Positions 1-12,245 of a stretch of 64,000 nucleotides of DNA are shown piece after piece. The stretch is from Corydoras sp. C115 (lineage: Eukaryota; Chordata; Actinopteri; Siluriformes; Callichthyidae). Under the pieces are notes generated by a model. It was not told where the DNA came from. It worked only from the letters and a program-made list of their open reading frames with translations, and made no database searches. Position numbers and translations under genes: made by a program. Position 1 is the stretch's first letter. Every line of letters begins with the position of its first letter. The stretch lies in the NCBI GenBank assembly GCA_019802505.1, contig JAFMOC010000305.1, positions 233,501-297,500 of the forward strand, written 5' to 3'.

Positions 1-214
1 TAATGTTTGCCATGATGTATAGAATTCAGCCAGAACGACGACCTCGGCGTGAACGCCGGCTCACGGCGTAGCGGGCGAGTTTATCCTGTGAGGATGTTGT
101 GTGAAACGTGAGGAAAGATGTATGAAAGAGACGCAATGCATCTACGTTAGGTTTAGGGCAGCGAGAGTCCCAACTTACAGTCTGACATCACAAAGCACCT
201 TTTGATCTGGTTAC
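1..214. other. unique intronic sequence
   Basis: No repeat, open frame or signal that I can support before the first tandem array. Confidence 0.5.
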
Positions 215-1790
215 CATAGTTACCCTGTGCTCTGACCCCAACCAGTGTGGGCCCCCTTATTACTCCAGGGGTGCTGTATCATAGCTGACCATGTGTTCCT
301 AACTGGACCAGTATGGGCCCTTGAGCAAGGCCCTAACACTCATTGCTCCATTACTGTTGTATCACGGTTGATCCTGGTCGGTGTGGGTTCTCTGCTCAAG
401 ACAGAGGCCCTTGACTCTCATTGCTTCAGGGGTGTTCTTCAGGGTGACCAACCTTGGTCCAGGCCCTAACACTCAACCCCAAGAAGTATGGGCCCTTTGC
501 ACAAGGCCAGGGTCCTTAACTCCAATTGTTCCAGGGCTGTTGTGCCTTGGTAAACCTTGTACTTAGGCAAACCAGAGTGGGCCCTTAAGTACGGCCTCTT
601 AACCCTCATTGCTACGGGGGTGCTGTATCAGAGTCTTGACCAAGGGCCCAAATTAGTTGTCCTAAGTACAAGTTTGGCCATGGTACAACACCCCTGAATG
701 AGAGTCAAGGGCCACTGTCTTGAGCAGAAAACCCACACTGACCAAGGTCAGCCATGATACAACAGCAATGGAGCAATGAGTATTAGGGCCTTGGTCAAGG
801 CACTTAACTCTCATAGTTTTAGGGGTGTTGTATCTGTGCTGACCCTCTGCTTGAACCCCAACCAGTGTGGGCCCTTTGCTCAAGGTCAAGCCCTCTTAAC
901 ACTCAATGCTCCAAGGCTGTTGTATCATGGTTGTCCCTGGTCTCAGACCCTGACCAGTGTGAACCTTCTACTTTGACCACAACTAGTTTTGGCCCTTGGC
1001 CAAGGCCATTAACACTCATTGCTTCAGGGGTGTTGTATCAGTGTTGACCCTGAGCTTTAGCCCCAACCTGTGTGGAGCCTTTGTTTAAGGGTGAGACTCA
1101 ACTTTCACTGTTTTATGACTTATTACGGATGACCCTGGTCTCTGACCCGGACCAATGTGGACCGTTTGCTCAAGGGCAAGACCTTCAGCACTCATTGCTT
1201 TAGGGGTGTTGTATCAGTGCTGACTCTGGGCTCTAAATCCAACAAGTGTTGGTGGCCAATGGCCAACCTTTTGCTTTGACCCCAACTTGTTTGGCCTTTG
1301 GCCAAGGCCATTAACACTCATTGCTTCAGGGGTGTTGTATCAGTGTTGACCCTGAGCTTTAGCCCCAACCAGTGTGGAGCCTTTGTTTAAGGGCGAGACT
1401 CAACTCCCGCTGTTTTAGGGGTGTTGTATCATGGTTACAGTGTGGATCCATTGCTCAAGGGCAAGACTCTTAGCACTCATTGCTTTAGGGGTGTTGAATC
1501 AGTGCTGGCTCTGGGCTCTAACTCCAACCAGTGTTGGAGGCCAATGGCCAACCTTGTACTTTGACCCCAACTATTTTGGGACCTTGGCCAAGGCCATTAG
1601 CACTCATTGCTTTTGGGATGTTGCCCAAGAGTAAGGCCGTCAACACTCATTACTCCATTAGTATTATATCATGGCTAACCCCTTGTCCAGACCCCAAACC
1701 CACTCAGCGTGGGCCCTTAAGCACAGCCTCTTAACCCTCATTACTCATGTAGTGCTGTATCATGGCTGACCCTGAGCTCGGACCCCCACC
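215..1790. repeat. degenerate ~90-100 bp tandem array
   Basis: Diverged units recur with the landmarks 'aaccagtgtgggccc', 'ctcaagg', 'cttaacactcattgct' and 'ggggtgttgtatca'. Spacing between like landmarks is irregular. The stretch from about 628 to 795 carries the same landmarks in reverse complement, for example 'tacaacacccctgaatgaga' near 687. The unit resembles a piece of a common fish interspersed repeat ('cttgagcaaggcccttaac'), so the array may have grown from a mobile-element fragment; that origin is inference. Short open frames here are not coding. Confidence 0.8.
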
Positions 1791-2753
1791 ATCATGTTGA
1801 GTCAACAGGGACCCCGTGCTTTGTCTCCCACCATCACAACTGAGAACAAACGCTGTATTCCGACAGACACGGCTAACGAAACGGTTTATTCTGTAGCAGA
1901 ACAAAGGCGACTGCTCAACAAAACGCCCATCAATGGCCCCCCCACTGCCCCGGCAGCGCTCCTCACCCACGATGGGGCTTATTTGAATATTTCCATCATG
2001 CTTGATTTCGGGTCGCAGGCAGGTGGGAGAAGGCTACGGCAAACACTTCTGGACGAGAGAGGGTTCTAATGGGCGTCAGGAGACCTCAATTACTTCCATC
2101 CTCGTCAGCCGTTTTTAATTTCTTTTTCTCGCAAGTGCGACCCAGGTGAGCGTTGTTCCCCGGCTCCCCCGCGACTCCCGTGTTGGTTTGCCTTTAACAA
2201 TCTCTTTTCCTTTCGATGCTCCCACACGTCCCCACACCGCCCCTACCTCGGTGTGCCTTCACCGCCCCCCCCCCCATTGGAGTGGGTTCTAATCGAGCTC
2301 CCCGCAAAAACCACCGACTCCCTCTGATCCTGTCACATTCGTTTCCTGCGTCTGCCTCACGGGAGAATTCCAATTACACCTGCCGACTCGCTGGCAGCCT
2401 TCAGCGGCTCAACGCTTAGTGTTTGTACAAGAAAAGTGTTTACCGCGCCGGGAAAATCACGGCCTTTAATTAAGAGAGGATGCGAAAACTGATTAGCGCC
2501 AACGCCGATTGCCGAAACCCAGCCGTCACGTGGTGGATGGATGAAAAGGTGCCGGACGGGAAGGGCAAATCGATGGCCACTCGAGATGAAATGGGGCCAT
2601 CGCTCATGACAGGAAGCTTGCAAAGATGGGACCACGGGCTCTCAGCCTGTTGGGTTTATTTTACGTTGCATCGGAACCTTTGGCACCATTATGTACCGTT
2701 CTGCAATCTGTAATCTCCACGTTCTTTCATATTTCTAGCTAAACGTGGGCTCC
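1791..2753. other. unique intronic sequence, no gene seen
   Basis: Mixed-composition single-copy DNA with a C-rich patch near 2265-2275. Open frames of up to 92 codons exist on both strands but lack family resemblance and splice signals. Confidence 0.5.
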
Positions 2754-3080
2754 TCCAAGTCCCAGATTCGAACCTGGATCCCCAGCGCTGAGAGGCGAAC
2801 ATAACTAATAAGTCACATGCCGCCCCCAACCAGGGGAGAACGTTTCAGGTGCTGGGCAAATACACCCAGGACAGCGGGGCAAACTATCACTGGGCACACG
2901 CTCACGCACACAGACACACTCTATATGGGGCATGGATTTGAATCCATGTTTTTTGGACTGTGGGAGGAAACCAACGCGGATACGGGGAGAACATGCAAAC
3001 TCCAGTCAGATTAGGATTCGAACCTGGATCCCCAGTGCTGAGAGGAGAACATGCTAAACCACTAAGCCACGTGTCACACG
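2754..3080 (-). mobile_element. tRNA-headed SINE, rearranged copy
   Basis: A short head fragment (2754-2825, with 'gattcgaacctggat', a reversed B box) is followed by a second copy of the body and head (2826-3076). Body landmarks 'gggagaacgtttc', 'ggactgtgggaggaaacc' and 'gagaggagaacatgctaaac' are all present. The tail end is missing. Confidence 0.85.
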
Positions 3081-3091
3081 CATTTTATATC

Positions 3092-3433
3092 ACCAATCCA
3101 TCATCTTCGGCTTAATCCTTTACTAGGGTCGGGTGGGAGAGTTCCCTATGCCCATCCCGGGGAGAACGTTTTGGGTGTGGGCAGATGCACCCAGGACAGG
3201 GGGGCAATCCATCACTGGGCACACACTCACAAACACACTCTATATGGGGCAATTTGTAGAATTCAATTGACCTTGATCCATGTTTTAGGACCGTGGGAGG
3301 AAAACGAAGAACCCGGAGGAAATCCACATGGACACAGGGAGAACATGGAAACTCCACCCAGATTGGGATTCCAACCGGGAATCCCTAGTGCTGAGAGGAG
3401 AACATGCTAAACCACTAAGCCACCGTGCCGCCC
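3092..3433 (-). mobile_element. tRNA-headed SINE, near full length
   Basis: It runs from the tail ('ccatcatcttcggcttaatcc') through the body to the head ('ctaagccaccgtgccgcc'). Read on the minus strand the head has an A-box-like 'TGGCTTAGTGG' followed by a B-box-like segment, the layout of an RNA polymerase III promoter in a tRNA-derived SINE. Confidence 0.9.
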
Positions 3434-3965
3434 TCACGTCGTGTTTATGTGTGAGTCTTTTTTTTTTTTGGAGAAAGCTGTGTGTCGGTGGACAGAGGCG
3501 ATGCGAAGGTTCGTTTCTTATTTAAAAACGTCTTCTCCGTTACTTCGTGGACAGAGAGGAGGATTTAATAATTAAGTGTGTAATTAACAAGCTTCAGCGC
3601 TGGCTTTGGCTGCAAGCACGGTTCTAAAGCATGCGGAGCAAACACTATTTAATAATCCGCCGTTCGTTTGTTCAGCGTGGGCGTGATGCCGATCATCAGC
3701 CGTACATTAATGAGTCCAAATGTTCTGTTAGAGAACCTCGTCAGCACACACAGCAGAGCGCGGGAGAGAACCTCAGCACCACCGCAGCCGAGGGTGGAGT
3801 CCAGCACTCACGACAAGGTCCAGCAACCGAGACACAATTTCAAAATGCTCAGGACAGAAGACGATGGAGGACTCAGGGTAGAACTAATGGGAACACGGAC
3901 GGTACAGGTTAGAACACCTGGAGGATCTGTCTGTTCTTTAAGAAGCTTCAAGAGCTTTAAGAAGC
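3434..3965. other. unique intronic sequence, no gene seen
   Basis: Single-copy sequence with a short T run near 3459-3470. Two overlapping frames of about 100 codons run here but have no recognisable domain. Confidence 0.45.
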
Positions 3966-4540
3966 TCTGATGAACCATGGAGCTGGAAGGAGGTCTGATG
4001 AACCATAGAGCTGGAAGAAGGTCTGAAGAACCATGGAGCTGGAAGAAGGTCTGAAGAACCATGGAGCCTGAAGAAGGTCTGATGAACCATGCAGCTTCAA
4101 GAAGGTCTAATGAACCATGGAGCTGGAAGAAGGTCTGATGAACCATGCAGCTTCAAGAAGGTCTGATGAACCATGCAGCTTCAAGAAGGTCTGATGCACC
4201 ATGGAGGTGGAAGAAGGTCTGATGAAACATGGAGCTGGAAGAAGGTCTGATGAACCATGGAGCTGGAAGGAGGTCTGATGAACCGTTGGAGCTGGAAGGA
4301 GGTCTGATGAACCGTGGAGCTGGAAGGAGGTGTGATGAACCACGGAGCTGGAAGGAGGTGTGATGAACCATGGAGCTTGAAGGAGGTCTGAAGAACCATT
4401 GAGCTGGAAGGAGGTCTGAAGAACCATTGAGCTGGAAGGAGGTCTGATGAACTATGGAGCTTCAAGAAGGTCTGATGAACCATGGAGCTGGAAGAAGGTC
4501 TGATGAACCATGGAGCTTCAAGAACGTCTAATGGACCATG
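3966..4540. repeat. 28-bp minisatellite
   Basis: About 20 copies of a 28-bp unit, core 'gatgaaccatggagctgg' plus 'aagaaggtct'. Variants swap 'gctgg' for 'gcttc' and 'gatg' for 'gaag'. Frames on the minus strand read as repeats of W-F-I-R-P-S-S and are array artefacts. Confidence 0.95.
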
Positions 4541-5229
4541 ACCCCTAACCTGCTCCCACGTATCCCACAAGAAGGGCAGTTCAGGTGTGGGGGTTGGTGG
4601 GTGGGGGCAGAACTCTGTTGATGGTAACATGGAGCATCAATAACCTGCCGTTCTGGGTTCCCGGGCCATTGGGAACAGAACATTAAGGAAACGACAAAGA
4701 AATGCTAATAACAAAGCCCTCAAAACAAACGCCATGGCGCAAACGGGGCCTATCCCTGCCCGCCGCGAGTGTTCTTGGTGGCCAGATGTCTAACACGCAT
4801 TAAAGCGACGGCGTCCCGCAGGACGGTGAGGCTCCAGCTGAGCTGTGTGTGTGTGTGGGGGGGAGCAGCGCGGCGCCACTCTCTGGACACAGGCGGGGGG
4901 CAGTGGGGGGGCAGCGTGGCTCAGCGGGTCATCGGCGGCATGATGCCGGCTGACGACGCGCAGGACGGCATGGGTTCCGCCGCCGCAGAGCGGAACGCTT
5001 ATAGCTGCAGCCTCGCCGAGATGAGGACGGCGGTCCTAACAGCAGGAACAGAACGCGCTGGATGTCCAATAAACGCACTTTAAAGACTGCGAGGGACAGA
5101 AATTCGAGTTCCGTCCTATAGAACACGTCCTCATGATGGCAGGGACCTGTCGGCATGGCAACGGGACGCCCATCCTCACGTACTCAACCTCAGAACCACA
5201 ACCTCACCAACACCGTGGACTTAATGCAC
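4541..5229. other. unique intronic sequence
   Basis: Single-copy, GC-richer DNA with a short GT/G run near 4843-4864. No gene or known repeat recognised. Confidence 0.45.
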
Positions 5230-6495
5230 ACTGTTCCCCGAGAGAGCTCGGTCTGAGAGTGGCGAGAGAGCGAGCGAGTGCCATCCGAGGGAGGTGAGAA
5301 AGCGAGTGAGTTTAGTGTGAGAGCGAGCGAGTGCAGTTTTTGAGTGGTGAGAGAGCGAGTGAGTGCAGTCTGAGAGAGGTGAGAGAGCGAATTTGGTGTG
5401 AGAGTGGAAAGGGAGCGGTGAAAGAGCGAATGAGTTTGGTGTGAGAGAGTGAGTTCAGTGTGAGTGGTGATCGAGTAAGCGAGTTCAGTCTGAGAACAGT
5501 GAGAGAGCAAACGAATTCGGTGTGAGAGCGACGAGGGAGCGGTGAAAGAGCGAGTGAGTTTGGTGTGAGAGAGAGTGAGTTCAGTGTGAGGGGGTGAGAG
5601 AGCGAACAAATTTGGTGTGAGAGTGGCGAGAGAGCGTAGAAAGAGTGTGTGAGTCCGGTCTGAGAGAGGTGAAAGAGCGGGTTCGGTGTGAGGAGCGGTG
5701 AGAGAGCGAGTGAGAGAGCAATCAAATGAGTGCTGTCTGAGAGCGGTGAGAGAGTGAGTGAGTTCAGTCCGAGAGCGAGCGAGTTCAGTGAGAGAGCGAG
5801 TGAGTTCAGTGAGAGAGTGTTGAGAAAGCGAGTGAGTTCAGTGAGAGAGCGAGTGAGTTCAGTGAGAGAGTGTTGAGAGAGCAAGTGAGTTCAGTCCGAA
5901 AGCGAGTGAGTTCAGTGAGAGTGTTGAGAAAGCGAGTGAGTTCAGTGTGAGAGTGTTGAGAGAGCGAGTGAGTTCAGTGTGAGAGTGTTGAGAGAGCGAG
6001 TGAGTTCAGTGTGAGAGTGTTGAGAGAGCGAGTGAGTTCAGTCCGAAAGTGAGCGAGTTCAGAGAGAGTGTTGAGAGAGCGAGTGAGTTCAGCCCGAGAG
6101 TGAGCGAGTTCAGTGAGAGAGCAGTGAGAGAGCGCCGTCTGAGGGAGGTGAGAGAGCAAGCAAATTTGGTCTGAGAGCGTGAGAGAGAGCAGTCAGAGGG
6201 CGAGTGAGAGAGCAAGCGAGCGAGTGCCGTCTGAGAGTGTTGAGAGAGCGAGTGAGTTCAGTCTGAGAGCGAGCGAGTTCAGTGAGAGAGCGGTGAGAGA
6301 GTGCCGTCTGAGGGAGGTGAGAGAGCGAGCTAATGAGTGCTGTCTGAGAGCGGTGAGAGAGTGAGTTCAGTGAAAGAGTGTTGAGAGAGCGAGTTAGTTC
6401 AGTCTGAGAGGTGAGCAAGCGAATCCGGTCTGAGAGCAGTGAGAGGGCGAGTGAGAGAGCGAGCGAGCAAGCACCGTCTGAGAGTGTTGAGACGT
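5230..6495. repeat. GAGTGAGTTCAGTGTGAGAG minisatellite
   Basis: About 1.27 kb of purine-rich repeats with a period near 30 bp, built from 'gagcgagtgagttcagt', 'gtgagagtgttgagaga' and 'ctgagagcggtgagaga'. The middle (5830-6120) is the most uniform. Leucine/serine/threonine-rich frames on the minus strand are products of the array. Confidence 0.9.
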
Positions 6496-7363
6496 TTGAC
6501 GTTGAATTGAGGTAGAACATCCAGAAAACGAGGTACGGCACGTCTTCCAAAATCAATTAACCGATAAAATCATAAGAATTCATAATAATAATAATAATAA
6601 TAAAAAAAATATTCAAAATTCCGTAAAAAAAAAACCCAAAAAAACAAAATGCGAACGCGGATCCGTCTCGTGAGAACGCGGTGACGAAACGCGAGTCAAC
6701 TCCTCGAAGGGAGTCGGAGTCATTAGGGAGTTGTTTGGCAGGAGTAATGAACCAACAGCGAGGCACAACGCCGCAAACAAAACCACCAACTTTGTTTTCT
6801 CAGCTCCGCCTTGCCGCCGTGGTTGCCCCCGGCAGCGCTGTGAAGTAATACTCCTGTTAATTAGCTTTAATTAATAAATAATAAACAACGGTGCGCTATG
6901 ACGACGCGCGTGGAATAACTTTTCATGATAATTCGTCTACAGTTTTTAACTTTAAAACTCGGGAACGGATGCAAATTTAAACGTTTTTTTAAATTAAATT
7001 GACGTGGGGGAGACGTAATGCAGCGTAGCACGATAACTATTAGTGATACGCTCAACCTATAAATACATCCGAAAACAATTATCGCCGTGTTCTGCGCCTG
7101 CTGCCTCATTAATGCCCTTTTTTGGGCGTACAGGTGCCACTCAGATTGCTGTCAGTTACGTCGTTTCCCGCAGAGTGGCGTGCAGTAAGTCGCTAGCCTC
7201 CTGTTGGTCGTAGTCCAATGCCGCGAGTCGCTCGAGCTCCCACGTTTCGCTTAATCAGCACATTTCTCACCTCTTAATTGCAATTAATTGCAAAAACAAT
7301 AAACTGTCTCATCCATAACTCAACTCTGAGTGGAGTTTGCATGTTCTCCCCGTGTGTTTCCTC
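6496..7363. other. unique, AT-rich intronic sequence
   Basis: Contains an (ATA)n microsatellite at about 6582-6603 and poly-A runs near 6604 and 6628. The part at 6840-7130 is AT-rich with TTAATTA motifs and single-copy, as conserved noncoding DNA often is, but conservation cannot be judged here. At 7325-7363 lies a scrap of the SINE head in plus orientation. Confidence 0.45.
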
Positions 7364-7702
7364 TTCTGCTTTATCCTCTACTAGGGTCACGGGGAGGGGG
7401 TTCCCTAATGACCATCCAGGGGAGAACGTTTCGGGCGCTGGGCAGATACACCTAGGACAGGGGGGGCAATCTATCACTGGACACACTCACACAGGCACAC
7501 ACTACTGTATGTGGGGCAATTTGGAGAATTCAATTGACCTTGATCCATGTTTTTTGGACTGTGGGAGGAAACCGGAGAACCCGGAGGAAACCCACGCGGA
7601 CACGGGGAGAACATGCAAACTCCAACCAGATTGGGATTCGAACCAGGAATCCCCAGCACTGGGAGGAGAACATGCTAAACCACTAAGCCACCGTGCCGTC
7701 CC
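7364..7702 (-). mobile_element. tRNA-headed SINE, near full length
   Basis: Runs from the tail ('ctgctttatcctctactagg') to the head ('ctaagccaccgtgccgtccc'). It abuts an oppositely oriented copy on its right, so the two could fold back on each other. Confidence 0.9.
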
Positions 7703-7897
7703 AAGGTGAGTTGAATTCTCCAAATTGCCCCATATAGAGTGTGTGTGTGTGTGTGTCCAGTGATAGATTACCCCCCTGTCCTAGGTGTATCTGCTCAGCG
7801 CCCGAAACGTTCTCCCCTGGATGGGCATGGGGAACCCCCCCCCCCCACACACACACACACCCTTGTAGAGGATAAAGCAGCAGAGAATGGATGGATG
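7703..7897 (+). mobile_element. SINE, 5'-truncated, inverted neighbour
   Basis: Starts in mid-body ('aaggtgagttgaattctcca') and ends with the tail 'gaggataaagcagcagagaa' and 'tggatggatgg'. Missing the tRNA-like head. Confidence 0.88.
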
Positions 7898-9004
7898 GAA
7901 TTACTTTGAGAACAGACATCCGAAGGCGCAAAATTCTGACAGCAATTAATTAACTCCAATGTTTACATCATTAAAAGAAGAAATGAGAATAACGGAGAGG
8001 ACGCAGTCGCTGGCGCCGCACTTAACGACCTCCACGATTTCCACCAAACACGAGAACCAGGCGAAGGTTTTAGTCGTTCGTTGAGAATCCGCAGCTAAAA
8101 AAACCACCCCGGCGTCCTGACCTTTCCATCCTGAATTCACGACGGATACGGAAGTGGACTGATTGGGAAGCCAGGTGTAAAAAATCGCATATAATTAAAA
8201 AGCCGCTATGCAAATGACGGAGGCCCAAGGCATTCAGCCAAGGTTATTACACATAATGCAGTCGCTCAGCATGTGATTGCTGCTGGGGGCGAAATGCGGG
8301 ACCGACATACATGACGAACAGGTAGACCGAAGCATGGAACGGTGGGATTCTGTGGCTGTGGTTCTGCAAACGTGGGTGGATGTTTCCTTTCAGAGCGTGT
8401 GCACCATACACAAAATAAAAAATAAATAACGACAAAGGACAAAAGGAACAATCAATTTTTTATCCTAAATTAATTCTGCTTGTGAAGTATACAATTTAGA
8501 AGGATAAGGGCAATTTATCCATAGAAAAAAAAATTAATTACCACTAATTAGTTAAGTAATCTGTCATTTTTTTAATTGATTCATGGGTTGTCATCCACGA
8601 TGAACAATTGTGCAAAGTTTCATCTTCATCGGATAACGTGAAGTGGGCTAAATAGCTTTCGCCAAATTTTTACCAGACACACAGACAAACAGATGAAGCT
8701 AATAGGTGGGGTATTAAAAAAAAAGAAAAAGTTTAAAAAAAGGGGGCACTAAACAGCTGGATCGACGTTGCTAAGACATTACCCATTTGTATTTTATGGT
8801 TGCAAAAAATTGCCAAATCGTAGTGGTCCTAATTGCCATACTTGTGGAATGCCATAGTTTGTTTGTCTTGTTGAGGTGTGTGGCCATGTTTCCGCATGAT
8901 GCAGACCTTGTCAGGTGGTTGAACTTAGAGGGACTCAAGTCATGCTTTCTTGCTGCTACTGCTACCTAGTAGCTAAGCGACAGCGCCTCCTGCTGGCTTT
9001 CCAT

Positions 9005-9008
<4 letters not shown>
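7898..9008. other. unique intronic sequence, AT-rich
   Basis: No gene recognised. The part at about 8440-8760 has poly-A runs and might be an old, unidentified repeat, but I cannot place it. Confidence 0.4.
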
Positions 9009-9272
<264 letters not shown>

Positions 9273-9982
9273 AATAGTTATTATATAGTATATATGGTAA
9301 ATTAATTGACAAATTTTTATTTGTTTATTTATTCCTGCTATTTTTTCGGTATATAATATGCTTTGAAAATACGAATGTATACATTTGTCATAAATTAATA
9401 AAATTTAATTTCAAATTACAATTAAATAATAAAGCAAATTGAATTTAAAAAATAAATAAATGAATAAAGGGGGTGGGGGGGTACAGGATAAGATAATGAT
9501 CAGGTATGAATATTCTACATTGTCGCTGGTTCTTTGGTAACTCCTGACTGTCATTCTCATTCGCAGGTCGCCGTACGTTCGGGTTCCGCGGGGGCCGTTG
9601 GCGGCAGACAGCAGTTGGACGACTTTATAATCGACCCCCGGGCCCTTTTTTTTTTCTCGATGGCAGTTGTTATGTGTCCGGATGCCCGCCGCGTGAGCCG
9701 CGCTCCTGAGACTGACCAAGGTAATTAGCTCTGCGGCGCCTCATCGGTGAGGAACCGAGGTAACGGCGGACCTGGCCAACGATCCCGGGATGCGTCAAGC
9801 TGCCACTTGGTTGTTGGGTCTCGTGGATTCCAAACGACCGGTTGCGGAGCCGCGACTCTCTCTCATTTCCATATGGGAACTGCCTGTTCCACCTGGGGTC
9901 ATGCCCAGAACGGGGGTGTACCCTGCGTTGCCTTTGATTTCAGTCACCTCAGTTTCTAATAATGAGTTTTAGAACAATCCCA
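9273..9982. other. unique intronic sequence
   Basis: AT-rich to about 9480, GC-richer after. No gene or repeat recognised. Confidence 0.45.
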
Positions 9983-10300
9983 ATCATCCACCCATCCATC
10001 CATTATCTTCAGCTTTATCCTCTATTAGGGTCGCTGGGGGGGGTTCCCCATGCCCATCCAGGGGGGTTTCCCCATGCCCATCCAGGGGAGAACGTTTCGG
10101 GGGCTGGCCCACACTCTATATGGGGCAATTTGGAGAATCCAATTCCATGTTTTTGGACTGTGGGAGGAAACCGGAGAACCCGGAGAAAACCCACGCCGAC
10201 ACGGGGAGAACATGCAAACTCCACCTAGATTGGGATTCGAACCAAGAATCCCTAGCGCTCAGAGGAGAACATGCTAAACCACTTGGCACCCGCATTTTAT
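9983..10300 (-). mobile_element. tRNA-headed SINE
   Basis: Tail 'catccattatcttcagc' to head 'gagaacatgctaaaccact'. The 'ggttccccatgcccatccag' block is duplicated at about 10041-10087, and part of the body between 10110 and 10120 is deleted. Confidence 0.88.
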
Positions 10301-10302
10301 AT

Positions 10303-10439
10303 TCTCCATCCATCCATTCTTTATCTTCCGCTTTATCCTCTACCAGGGTCACAGGGGGGTTGGGGGGGGTTCCCCATGCCCATCCAGGGGAGAACATCTC
10401 GGGCACTGGGCAGATACACCCAGGACATTGGGGCAATCT
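10303..10439 (-). mobile_element. SINE, left part, split by a LINE
   Basis: Tail and first half of the body, ending at 'ggggcaatct'. The missing remainder ('tctacctctggacacacact' onward) resumes at 11450 after the LINE, so the two parts are one interrupted copy. Confidence 0.85.
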
Positions 10440-11449
10440 TTTGAGTCCTTTGCTGTACTCATTATCCTTTGAGGATAAAGCGGAAGATGAGTCCTTTGCT
10501 GTACTCATTATACACCTATGACTGCGTGTCCACCTCCAGCTCCACAACTATCATCAAGTTTGCTGACGACACCGTTGTTGTAGGCCTGATCTCCAACAAC
10601 GATGAGCGGGCCTACATGGAGGAGATTATTCACCTGGAGACCTGGTGCCAGGATAATAATCTCCAACTGAACGTCAGCAAAACTAAGGAGCTGATAGTGG
10701 ACTACAGCAGGAAACAGACGAGGAGCTTCCGCCCTGTGAGGATCAACAGCGCTGCAGTAGAAAGAGTAGACAACTTCAAGTACCTTGGAGTTCACATCGC
10801 GCAGGACCTATCTTGGTCCTGCCACATTAACAAACTGGCAAAGAAGGCTCGTCAGCGTCTCTACCACCTTCGACGTTTACGAGACTTCAGGCTGCCCTCC
10901 AAGGTCCTGCAGAACTTCTACTCCTGCACCGTCGAAAGCATCCTCACAGGGAACATCATAACCTGGTTCGGGAACAGCACCCATCTGGACAGACGGTCAC
11001 TACAAAGGGTGGTACGTTCGGCCGAACGCACCATCCGAGTAGCACTTCCAGACCTCCAGACCATCTACAGGAAGCGCTGCTGGTCCAAAGCCAAAAAGAT
11101 TGTGGAAGACTTCAGTCATCCTGACAACAGGCTCTTCACTCTGTTGCCATCAGGACGGCGTTTTCGTCTCCTGAAGGCAAACACAGAGAGGATGAGGAGG
11201 AGCTTCTTCCCAACGGCGATTCGGACCCTGAACCAGGACTAAACGGACATAATCCCACCCACAACACTTTCATGTCTAAAATAACTTTTAACCCTGCACT
11301 GCAATATTTGCACTAAAGCACAACCCACTTTATTTTTATCTTTATTCTTCTTTAAACTTTCTGTGGAGAGGTCAGATAAAGAATTTCACTGCTGGCTGTA
11401 CCATGTATATCTACGCATGTGACGAATAAACCTGATTCTTCTGATTCTG
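10440..11449 (+). mobile_element. 5'-truncated LINE (CR1/L2/Rex type)
   Basis: A non-LTR retrotransposon 3' end: reverse transcriptase coding remnant, about 200 bp of 3' UTR, and a short tail of 'ctgattcttctgattctga'. It sits inside a minus-strand SINE; 'atct' at both junctions may be a short target duplication. A 24-bp stretch of the coding region (10442-10465) is repeated exactly at 10488-10511, with SINE-tail sequence ('gaggataaagcggaag') between, so the 5' junction is rearranged. Family assignment within CR1/L2/Rex is tentative. Confidence 0.85.
10488..11242 (+). pseudogene. LINE reverse transcriptase, C-terminal part
   Basis: An uninterrupted frame of about 250 codons that begins inside the reverse transcriptase palm ('SPLLYSLYTYDC'). 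It keeps the catalytic F-A-D-D motif about 25 residues in, then 'NVSKTKELIVDY', 'FKYLGVHIAQDLSW' and the thumb-like C-terminal part, and stops at TAA 11240-11242. The endonuclease and the first half of the reverse transcriptase are absent, so it cannot retrotranspose by itself. The intact frame suggests insertion was recent. The ATG just upstream lies in SINE-derived sequence and is not a real start. Confidence 0.88.
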
Positions 11450-11690
11450 ATCTACCTCTGGACACACACTCACTCACACAGACACACTCTATATGGGGCA
11501 ATTTGGAGAATCCAATTCACCTTGATCCATGTTTTTGGACTGTGGGAGGAAACCGAAGAACCCGGAGGAAACCCACGCAGACACGGGGAGAACATGGAAA
11601 CTCCACCCAGATTGGGATGCGAACCGGGAATCCCTAGCGCTGAGAGGAGAACATGCAAAACCACTAACTAAGCCACCTAACTAAGTCCAA
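11450..11690 (-). mobile_element. SINE, right part, split by a LINE
   Basis: Continues the copy at 10303-10439: 'ctctggacacacactcactc' through 'ggactgtgggaggaaacc' to the head 'ctaactaagccacc'. Confidence 0.88.
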
Positions 11691-12245
11691 TCCCAATCTT
11701 GCCTCGTTCGTTTGAATGATCAGCATGTGCTGAGTGTCGGGCCCTTCGGGTCCCGGAGCACTCTAATTAAACTCGCCACAGAACTGACATCCCTGTGACT
11801 CCAGATACCTCGGCGCCCGCGGCTCGTTTAGAACGAGCGGTTTTTCTCGGTGAGCCGCGTCGCCGCTGGGTAACAGGACGGCGGTCCTGACACCCGCCCA
11901 TTCCCTCCAAACGCCACGTGAAGTGGACCGATGGATATTTGCTCACGTGACAAAGCTTTCTGCAGGTTTGGGAGGCGAGGGGAACCATTTCGGTACGCTG
12001 GGGGAACATGGAAGGCCAACGCTGAGTCCGAAAATACCGCCAGGATCATTTCCCCTGATGTTCTTCAGAAATGCTAATGACCCGTCAATACAGAACCCAA
12101 TCGGGCGAATGGATTCCTCGCAGAGCGCAGATCTCTCACCTGGGTGCAAAAAGCCACCACAACTACAGTCAGGGAGACGAAATATCCGGGGGTGTAATCG
12201 TAGTGTAATGTCGATGAAGGAAATTCTTTTGGGCGAAAACAAACC
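11691..12245. other. unique intronic sequence
   Basis: Single-copy DNA; no gene recognised. The frames here (up to 99 codons) show no domain and overlap on both strands. Confidence 0.45.
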
